Source: Dendrocalamus latiflorus (Eukaryota; Streptophyta; Magnoliopsida; Poales; Poaceae). From it: a stretch of DNA of 64,000 nt. The translations under genes and the position numbers were made by a program. Shown here piece by piece: positions 34,770 to 44,244 of the stretch. The stretch covers positions 39,349,939-39,413,938 of the forward strand of contig CM029664.1 of NCBI GenBank assembly GCA_017311315.1. Direction: 5' to 3'. Below the pieces are notes generated by a model. The model did no database searches and was not told where the DNA came from. It worked only from the letters and a program-made list of their open reading frames with translations. Position 1 is the first letter of the stretch. Every line of letters begins with the position of its first letter.

Positions 34770-35822
34770 AAATGATAGCCCAATCAATTCAAATGATTAC
34801 AGGCCAATTTCTTTGCTCAACTCCACCTAGAAATTACTCAGAAAACTTCCGCCAAATAGACTTCAAAAGGTGATCCTTGAATTAGTCCATGGCAACCAGT
34901 ATGGTTTCATCAAACGAGAACAATCTAGAGTTGTTTAGCCTGGACTTTTGAATTCCTTCACCAGTGTCAAAAGTCTAGAAAGGAAATTGTTGTAATTAAA
35001 CTGGACTTTGAAAAGGCTTTTGATAAAATTGAACATCATATTATTCTGGATATTATGTCTCACGAGGGTTTTTGGTACAAAATGGATTGAGGGTGTGTTT
35101 GGTTGAGCTGTGGCTTCTGAAAAAGCTGCTGTGAGCTGTGGGCTGTGGAAAAGCTGCTGTAGGTTGTGGGTTGTGAAAAAGCTGTAAGCTGTTTGGTTCA
35201 AACAAGTATAAAACTTACCTCCTATCTCTATTTTCCTTGAAACAACTGTGAAACAGCTCTCTATTTTCACCATTCCAAAAAGCAGAAAACCAAAAGCAGG
35301 GTCCAAGGTGCTTTCAAAACTGTACTACCCAAAAGTAACTGCTTCTGAAAAAGCAGCTTCTGGTTTCCACTCCTTTGGTTGGCTTTTGACTTTTTGGAAG
35401 CAAAAGTAACTCCCAAAAGCTCAACCAAAGGTACCTTGAGTGGATGAGGATGATCATGACAATAGGCCGATCATATGTTTTGCTTAATAGTGTGCAAGGG
35501 AAATTCTTTCATTGCAAATGAGGGGTCAGAGGGGATCCTTTATCACCTTTATTGTTTGAAAGAGCAGCAGATTTACTGCAGTCCATTTTAAACAAAGCAA
35601 TGGAACTACAACTCATTTCCACACCGTTATCCTTTGGGGGCTGTCAGGATTTTCCAGTGGTCCAATATGCTGATGATACTCTTCTTGTTATGCCTGTATG
35701 TGCAAAACAGTTGTTCTCTTTGAAAGTCCTCCTAAACTCCTTTGCGGATTCCACTAGTCTTAAGATGAATAAACATAAATCTTTCATGGTTCTAATCAAT
35801 GTTTCTCCCGACAGGATGGAGG
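34770..35822 (+). pseudogene. LINE (L1-type) reverse transcriptase fragment, MITE-interrupted
   Basis: In shifted frames the sequence reads NDYRPISLLN, NRLQKVILELVHGNQYGFIK, IKLDFEKAFDKIEHHIIL and, after a 344-bp MITE, GVRGDPLSPLLFERAADLLQ, FPVVQYADDTLL (palm YADD motif) and FADSTSLKMNKHKSFMVLIN. Frameshifts and stops are frequent. It stops at VSPDRMEVLT, where sequence starting TGTTGACACC begins. The LINE downstream block is not found on this side but does occur at 6602-6922 on the other strand. Confidence 0.85.
35092..35435. mobile_element. MITE in LINE fragment
   Basis: The 344-bp element has ends GGTGTGTTTGGTTGAGCT and, read inward from the right, GGTACCTTTGGTTGAGCT (15 of 18 match). ttgag is on both sides (35087-35091, 35436-35440), and removing element and one copy restores the LINE frame ...TKWIEWMRM. 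The interior is a palindrome-like series of 'agctgctg/cagcagct'. Superfamily is uncertain, since a 5-bp duplication is not typical of hAT or PIF. Confidence 0.8.
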
Positions 35823-38800
35823 TGTTGACACCAATTTTGTCATCAAACTTAAAGAAAAAACATGAATCATAATAATCATAATTAAATTAATAAATTATGC
35901 TGACGGCTAAAATCCGTTATGACCAGTTTAAAGAAACAATACATGAGGAAAAAGGAAGGAAAAGACACAAAAAGATACGTGTGATCACTGGCCACAACCA
36001 CGGCAGGACGACCCTATGACCGGTTCACTGTATATATTACTGGTTCACTGTAGTTTCAACCAGCCGATGGTCGTATGCAGATATCTAACAAAAAAATATA
36101 AATCGACCACAGTATACATGGGTTGCGACCATGTTGGTTTCGAACACGAGGTTTTCCATCGACATCAGTTTCAGATTTGCTTCACGCGGTTGTGAACGTC
36201 ATGTACTCAGAAAGCCCTTCAAGTTTCTTGAGTACTCGGAAGACCCCAACTCTTGGAAGACTTATTCGACTGCCTTGTGTGGGGAAGACTTCGACAGTAC
36301 TCGAAATAAACAGTACTCAAAAAGTGAACAATACTCAAAGAGTGAACAGTACTTAAAAAGTAAACAGTACTCAAAATGAACAGTACTCAAAGTGAGCAGT
36401 ACTCGAAAAGTGAACAGTAGTCAGAACGAATAGTTGGTCAACCACACGTTGGTTGACCATAATATTTCGACCACATTAGTTGACCATAATATTTCGGCCA
36501 CGTTGGTTGACCATGATATTCAAATTCCCGTTGGTCGATTACGTTATTTTTGACCACATTGATCGATGGTGATATTTCGACCATGTTGATCGATGATGAT
36601 ATTTTGACCACATTGGTCTACCATGGTATTACGACCATGTTAGGTGATCATGTTATTTTTTATCACGTTGGTCGACAGCGATATTTTGACCACGTTGATC
36701 GATGATGACATTTCGACCATATGGTTCGACCATGATATTTCGACCACGCTGGTCGACCATCATAGTTCGACCATAATATTTCGACCACGTTGGTCGACCA
36801 CCATATTTCGACCATGTTGGTTGACAGACATATTTCAACCACATTGGTCAACGATGATATTTCAACCACGTGGTTGGACCCTGATATTTTGACCACGCTG
36901 GTCGACCATCATATTTTGACCATGTCGGTCGACCACATCGGTCGAGGATGATATTTCGACCACGTTAGTCAGCTACGATATTTCGATCATGTTGATCGGC
37001 CATGATATTTTCGATCACATGGTTCAACCACGATATTTTTTATCACGTGGTTCAACCATGATATTTCGACCAGATTGATCGACCAGGATACTTAGACCAC
37101 ATGCTGTCGACCACATTGTTTTCTTCGACGTGTACTGAACGACTCACTGATCAACCAAACGCACACATGGATATTTTTCCCATGCCGATAGGAAAGTGGT
37201 GCCATAATTGCATGCATGCAGAACCATAATTCTTGAAAATCAAAAGAATATCTGGAAATCCTAGATAATGCATGTTCAACAACCATCAACCGCGACTGGA
37301 GCAATGTGCGTTCAGTTAAGTAACCAATGGATGGGGTCCAAATAGCCCACATCATGCACGATTGCAAGCAAAGCTGGCTGCAATGCTCCAATCACCCATG
37401 TTCTGCCATGCCCACATCCAACACATCTATATGCTTATGCATGCCGCAGTGGCAGTATTAAAAACAATTCAGTGAAAAGAAAATCAAAGAGAGGAGCTGC
37501 CATAACTTCCCTCTATGAACCACCCTCTCATCATTTCTCTATATATATGTGCGTAGGGGTGGAGAGAAGGATATACACGGATATACATGCGAACACGGAC
37601 GGCGGAGCTTTTGCAAGAGAAGAAAGCATTGAGCAAGCTCTGGGAGAAGGGAGACACGCAAAGCGCACTCGAGAGAAGAAAAAGAGGCAAGAGCAGCCAA
37701 TCGGGAAAGAAGGTGAAGTTCTTGCTTTTCTTCTTATTCTCACCTTCTGCTCCTTGGTTTGGCCATCATAGTACGATTTGAGAAGCGTTCCCCATATCCA
37801 CTTCCCCCGTCGCCCTTCGGTTCAGCCATCGCGGTACGGATCAAGGTGCTTCATTTTGTTCATGCTCTAGCTCCTCTTGGTTCGGTCCTGTTAGTGGATA
37901 CAAACTCAAAGAATAAGTGCTTGATCCCTCATTTCTTAGGTTTAGTCCCTACAAATGGATACAAATCAAGGTGAGGCATGAAGGCTTCATCTCTTCGGTT
38001 CGGTCCTTTGCAAATAGATACAAACTGAAGGTGAGGATTTGGAAGAGCCCCCATTTCCTCACTTCGGTCCTCTCAAATAGGTACAAGTGAGGAATGGATA
38101 CATGTTGCCAAAACATAAAGTATAAAACACAACCTTTGCCTGGGTTACGTTGCATCTGCAAGCACTATGCAGTGCTAGTAGCAATACCAGGCAAAGTGAA
38201 ACAATAATGGAGGGAATAAAGGAAATACTTTATGCTAAATATCTGCATGCACCGTAGCTACAACTATCCCCAAAAGTAGCTACGACCATCTGCAAATCAG
38301 TAGCTATGACCATCTGTGAAGCTGATAGCTCTGACTATCTCCAAAGCTCAATAGCTTCGACTATCTCCAAAATATCGTAGCTACGACTATCTCTAAAACC
38401 CGGTAGTTACGACTATCTCCAAAACCATATGACTATCCCCGAAAGTAGCTACGACCATCTCCAAATCCCATAGTTACGACCATCTACAAATCCAATAATA
38501 CGACCACCTCTAAAATACTATAGCTATGACTATCTCCAAGATACAGCAGCTACGATTATTACCAAAATACTGTAGCTATCATCTGCAAACCCGTTAGCTA
38601 TGACCATTTCCAACACCCGATAGTTACGATCATCTCCAAATCTCGTAACTATGACTATCTGAAAATTCAATAGCTGCGACCATCTCCAAATCCTGTAGCT
38701 ACAAATATCTCCAAAACACGATAGCTCCAACCATCTCAAAAATCCTGAATCTATGACCATCTGCAAATTTGGTAGCTACAACTATCTGGAGCTACGACCA

Positions 38801-39116
38801 GCAAATCGAGTAAACAACCATCAGCGACGACAAGATTGAAGACCACTTTTCTCACATTTTGTAATTGTCATATGTTGTATTTTGTTATAATGTGTATGTT
38901 GGAATTTTTAATCAAGAGTTTTCTTGCAAAAAGATTTAATTAACAAAATTTTTATGTAAATGTATTAATTCTAGAAGTAATGGACCTGCAATACCTGATT
39001 TTCATATTTCATTTTTAATCAAATCAACTTATCTCTAGTGTCATGGAGACAGGTTCACGCCCATTTCACATTTTCCCGTCATCACGAGGTCTTGACTTAG
39101 ACACTGGGGGTGTCAA
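35823..39116 (+). repeat. Probable long LTR (about 3.3 kb) with tandem-repeat clusters
   Basis: The start TGTTGACACC cuts the LINE frame, and GGTGTCAA lies at 39109-39116, fitting inverted LTR tips. Between them are clusters of short repeats: 'cagtactcaaaaagtgaa' (about 36297-36420), 'ttggtcgaccatgatatttcgaccac' units (about 36430-37110), a TATA box ctatatatatgtg (about 37540-37552), 'cttcggttcggtcct...gatacaaa' units (about 37815-38090) and 'tagctacgaccatctccaaa' units (about 38245-38810). No gag or pol is present. The exact right edge and target duplication are not secured, so solo LTR is an inference. Confidence 0.45.
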
Positions 39117-39380
39117 AGTGCATCTTTTCCTTTCACATATCTTGGCTTGCCTTTTGGGCTTACTAAGCCAAAAGTAGTAGACTACGGGCAGGGGCGGATC
39201 CAGGAAAAACGATCGCCGGGGTCACTATAAACATACATCACTAATTGATGGAGGCTAATAGCTAGTAATAAACTAGTACTATAGTTCCATGCATGCATAA
39301 TACACTGAATAAATTAACAGCAGTACATGATAAGTTGATAACAAGAAATATCATTGTAAGAAATTAACAATAGTTACCTC

Positions 39381-39769
39381 TCAAATCTTCTCTTTGCGAG
39401 TTCTCATCTTTTGAAAAAGAGCTATCACATCGTCATTTGGAATTGTAGCTAAAAGGCTTGGCTCCACGAAGCATATGATTGAATCATTCATAAATTCATC
39501 ACTAATTCGATTCCGTAATACCGTTTTCACAATTTTCATTGCCGAAAATCACTAATTCGATTCCGTAATACCGTTTTCACAATTTTCATTGCCGAAAAAC
39601 ATCTCTCCACTGACGCGGTGGCAACAGGTAGCACAAGTACTAATTTGAGGAGTTGATATACCAAAGGAAAAGCAAGATGCTTTTTTGTATCCACCATCAG
39701 TTTAGCAAGTTGAGAAATAGTGTCCAATTTGGAACCAACGCTGTTTATGGTATTACTACCTGTCAGGTT
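39381..39769 (-). pseudogene. hAT transposase C-terminal remnant (outer element, copy 2)
   Basis: It is identical in structure to the copy 1 remnant, with the ATASVERCFSAM dimerisation block and the same 50-bp frame-shifting duplication at 39499-39598. Confidence 0.85.
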
Positions 39770-40112
39770 AGGGAGATATTTAAAAATTAGAACATGAAGC
39801 TGAATAATAGATATAGCATACACATTACATAGGGCAAAACTCCTTACTTGACATTTTTCTTGAAGCTTGGAAGTAAGATTACACTGATTGAAAAGCGCTG
39901 CAACCATCACTCCATCAGCTTCTTCACTCTTTAGGAAAGAACTAGTTTCTGAACAAAGAAACACAAAATCAATCATGTTTCAGAATGCAAGAAGGAAACC
40001 AAAAGGAAAATGTCATAAACAAATTTACATTAATTAAAAACATTACATGTCGTGTATCAGGATTCAGGATCAAGCCTGCAGCAACTAAAAGTCTAAAACT
40101 CCTCTGTTCTTG

Positions 40113-41710
40113 CAGGGGCGGAGCTACAGGGTGGTCCCTGTGGGCCGCGGACCACCCTGCGCTCGGTCCAACCAAAGCGGCAAAGCCCATTGATCCGCGC
40201 TGGAGTTCGCGTGACGGCGTGAGACCGAGACTCCGAGAGTTCGCGTGGCGCCGTGGCCGCGTATTCGCGTCGTCCGTTCGTATTCTTCCGTTCGTATTCG
40301 CGTCCGCGCTGGAGTTCGCGTGAGACCGAGACTCCAAATTTGCTCCAAGTTCGCTGGAGTTTGCGTCCGCGCCCAGCAGCCAGCAGTAGCCACACATGGT
40401 GACAACTGACATGGTAAAAATAAGCTATTTCTAGGATGCTGGAGGCTTAGCGACCAAATGTTCCCCCATTTTTGTACACTTTTTGCCTATGCTTGAGATT
40501 GGGAAGCTCGTTCGTTTTCTCATTTTCTGATCTCTTCAGTCTATTTGTTGTTTTATGTGTTGTAGGGCTCTGGAACGAAGCTCAAGGACATTCCCAACGG
40601 TAATTTCTTGCCCCTGCAGTATCTTCTAATGTGTTGCTGTTACTGGTAGATGTTCCTGTTTGCTTGCGGCGCTATCTTGTGTGGTCACGAACCACATAAG
40701 CTTTACCTAGTCCTAGAATGCGATGTCTCTGTTCACCTCATCACCTGTGACGGAGGTAATGTTGGGGATCTTTCTTCTTATGGTGCGTTTCTTTATGGGT
40801 ATGAATGATCTGTGGCTTGGTGAAAGTTTCAAGAGCAAAAACTGGATCTACGTGGTATTTAGAGTAAAAATTGGATCCTCCTGGTGTTTGAGGCTTAAGC
40901 AGTAGTTATGGGAATTCGGGGATGGATTCACTAAAGAACTGAATGAAAACTGTGAAACTGTTCTCCTGTCCGTTTACCTATTTTATCTACCAGAGTAACA
41001 AATTTGAATATGGCTTTTAAGGTAAACTGTTTCAGAGTATACATGTCATTTGCTTGTGGTCATGATTAGAAATGCTTGACATTAGGCTTTGATTTGGTGT
41101 GTCGTGTGGATAAAATAAAATGGAAACAGAAGTAAGTCCGCCTAACAACTAGTAAACTGGAATTACATGGCTAGAAATGGATAGTGTTGGTCTGTTGGGG
41201 TTATTGAAGAAATTTGTATGCTTCTTTGCTTAGCCCAGGGGCCATGACTGGTAGAACAAAAAAAAGAACACATGGACTGGTAAAAAAAGTTTCTTTGCTT
41301 AGTCCAGGGGCCTTGAGGTATTTTCTGCAATGACCTTTATCAAGAATAAGTTGAGAAATAAGATGGGTGATAGCCTTCTGGATGATTGTCTAGTCACTTT
41401 TATTGAGCGGGATATCTTCTTACAATTGAGTGAAGAAGAGATCGTCAACACTTTTATGGCTATTAGAAGGCGCAGGCCTGACAAGAAGAAGAAGTAGTGA
41501 CGTACTGTTTTTCAACTACTATGGGTATGTAATATTTCAATTTTATGTTAAGAAAGCTATATTCGTTTATTTTATGAAGTTCGTATGCCTTTTTTACCTT
41601 AATTGCATTTCGTAATTCATATACTTGTATACCGACATGTTAAATTTATAGCGGTTAAATAAATTTTAGACAATAGACCACCATAGCTATAAATCCTGGC
41701 TACGCCACTG
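40113..41710 (+). mobile_element. Nested hAT-like element in copy 2
   Basis: This is the mirror of 7789-9386, flanked by tgttcttg on both sides (the reverse complement of caagaaca; 40105-40112 and 41711-41718). Confidence 0.9.
41309..41497 (+). pseudogene. hAT transposase C-terminal remnant (nested element, copy 2)
   Basis: It encodes GLEVFSAMTFIKNKLRNKMG to the basic end RRRRPDKKKK and stop at 41495-41497, the same as the copy 1 remnant. Confidence 0.8.
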
Positions 41711-42329
41711 TGTTCTTGGGTATATCACTTTCACCAAGGGCCACTTATTCCTTGCCAAATTAACCCAAACAAAGCACAGCCAAACTGAAAAACAAAAAAA
41801 GAAGCAAACATCTGAGGAAGTGTGGAGTAGAATAAAATTAAGCCCTTAAATAACTCTCTAGATTGAGCTCATCACCATCGCTCGGACGCTCACTAATGCA
41901 TGACGTAGCAAGTGTGTATGGCCGTATGGGCGTAACTGGATGTCTGGATCAACGTATACACGCGTCGACCGCAAGCTCCCGTGGACAATGCATGTACGTA
42001 TGGACTGGGAGGTGCTCGATCTACTGGATCAACGTATACGCGCGTCGACCGCAGGCTCCCGTGGCCACGGCAGCGCGGTGATGGGCCTGGGCGTAACCGC
42101 GGGCGAACGGCGATTCGGCGAAGCGGAACTAGAAGACGAAGCGTCGCGCCGTCGCTGAGTAGCTGTGCAAGACGAAGCATCGCTGAGTGTGGGCTGGACG
42201 CCTGGGCCGCTGGGGTCACTGTGATTTTTCATAGGGGCCACTAGCTAAAATATATGGTGGGATATGTGGGTTGGGCCAGAGGTCGTCGGTGTCACTTGAC
42301 CCCGGCCCAACACTGTACATCCGCCCCTG

Positions 42330-42596
42330 ATCACAGGATGGGACGAAGGCGGAGGAGCGCGGTGCCAATGGTGGTCAGGTGGGCCGAGGGCGAAGGGGGC
42401 GGGGGTGGGGCAATAGCGGCGGCGCGTGCATGGGAGGAGGGGGATACGAACCAGATTGATCGTGAGCAGATTATGTGGGCTGGCTCAGGAAGAGATTGGT
42501 TTGGTCACATCAGGGGTGCACGAGTGGAGCGCCACGCTATTCTAGGCCCACCCAACGAGTAACAAGGGAGTATTGAGGGAGTAAGAATGGCATTAT
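42330..42596 (+). repeat. Dispersed gene-fragment repeat, right half separated by inversion
   Basis: The stretch atgggacgaaggcggaggag through 'gagggagtaagaatggcatt' matches 16100-16440. Its expected left continuation is not here but at 10311-10540 in reverse complement, on the far side of the inverted block. Confidence 0.8.
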
Positions 42597-44240
42597 TGGT
42601 CAAAGTATTTTATCAATATGATATTTTATGAAACTCACGATAATTTACCTTGTACTAAGTGATTTAATAAAAAATAAAACTAAGGATTCTTTTGGATTTT
42701 CTAATTTCTACTATAATATTTGAAGTATTTCTTGCACACTCCTATGTTCCAAGCAAGTCTTAAAAAGTTTCACAAAAAAATAGTTGACATGCCTGGCCTA
42801 CACTCTACACGATTGTTCACATCTCATTCTTATGCAATAAATTTTTTATGGGTCTGTTTGGTTGGAAGTTTACTCTAGAAAGTTTTAGTATTTAGGCCCT
42901 ATTTGGAATGGAGTAATTCCAAAGGTAAAAAGATTTATACTACTTCCTATGAAATTCCTATGAAATTTCCGCGTTTCAAGCATGGCCTTATAATTCAAAT
43001 AAAGATTAAAAATTACATCTCATCAAATGTTTTAATGGCCACCACCATCAACTCCCTGGGTGACATACAATAGCATTTCAGGAAACAACATGACAAGACG
43101 ATCATATAGATGACTCGCCCTGGGCGTCGGGCAGAAGCAGTAAACTCCTCCTTGGGCGGTTGAACATCCGTTGGGGCGCACCTCATGCCCTGGCATCGTC
43201 CATAGCTCCTTGTTCACAGCATCTGTGCTGCCACCACTGAGATCGCACGCATCGAGCTTGGCCGGTTCAATGGTTCGTGCACACGATTTGGATCCTGCCT
43301 CATGACCTCCTTACGCTCACCCTCACCGTCGTCGTTCCCATGCTAACTAATGAGGGGGACGTGGCCGCTATCTCCGCACACCTCGACGCCAGCCTTCACC
43401 AAATCTGTCGCCGCTGCTTGGCATGGTGCTTGCCTTTACCTTGATTTCTAGATAGGGCTTGACCAGGCTACTACACGGATGGCATCCACGATTGCTGTGC
43501 CATAGTCGCCCAAGGACGATGCTGCAATCACCCGAGGCTGAGGGAGGTAAGGACGTGGAAGGCGGCGAGGTCGGCTACTAGTTTGATGAGTTATGCAGTG
43601 GCGGCCCTCTGTTAGGGAGTAATGCGGGGTGTGAGGAGAGAAGTAGAGAACGAGAGAGATTTGGGGAAGGGTCACCAGATTCGAGAAGGAGAGAATAGCG
43701 GGAGGAAATATAAGGAAAGATCGTGGGGGAGCAATTGCCATCAGTTGCAATCTGTAGATAGTTGGGGAGCAATTTATGAAGGGTTTTATTGTCTTTTTTG
43801 GGCTTTTATCCCATTTTTTTGGATGAAAGGACGGTAGGGGGACGATAGTGAGAGGATTCAATGGTTGAACAGAGGTGTGGAGGGGTCGGGTGAATGGACA
43901 AACTTTATTTTTATGTTAGTAAAGATAAAGATTAATCTGCACCGTTATAATATGGCTCTACCAAAATAATCAAAATGAATGAGATGCCTTGAATCTCACT
44001 AGTTGTTTTTATTTATATAAATTGGGAAGCACCGGTAAGGAAATGGGATCAAGATTTTAGCAGGAGAGCAAAAGATCTGCAAAGGAGCCACAAAAGCAAT
44101 TTAAAGTTTCTAACAAGGGTTCATGGATGGAACCATTACAATGCCAACACAGACTTGCTAGATTTGTTCATACACCACACACACACACAGGGAGACGCGT
44201 CCATATATTAATAACGTTACAACATCGACTCCAACTGATC
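42597..44240. other. Intergenic sequence downstream of UBC
   Basis: It is AT-rich, with Tourist-like scraps near 42850-42960 ('tctgtttggttggaag', 'ccctatttggaatgg'). The ORFs at 43448-43861 lack a known domain. The last 100-150 bp up to 44244 are probably the UBC 3' UTR; a CA repeat is at 44178-44189. Confidence 0.4.
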
Positions 44241-44244
44241 CGTC

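Larger units (their letters stand above)
39189..42329 (-). mobile_element. hAT-superfamily element, copy 2 (inverted twin of copy 1)
   Basis: This is the exact-length reverse complement of 7170-10310, with the nested hAT at the mirrored place. Its flanks are actacggg (39181-39188) and atcacagg (42330-42337). Reverse-complemented these are cccgtagt and cctgtgat, i.e. the left flank and the right flank of copy 1. One target duplication is thus split between the left side of copy 1 and the left side of copy 2, and the other between the two right sides. Two substitutions (about 42238 and 42266) distinguish the copies in the parts I compared. Confidence 0.93.

Noticed and set aside
36653..36896. 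ORFs reading VEISSLTNVVEICLSTNMVE and similar
   Set aside because: These are translations of the short 'gaccacgttggtcgaccatgatattt' repeats, not a protein.
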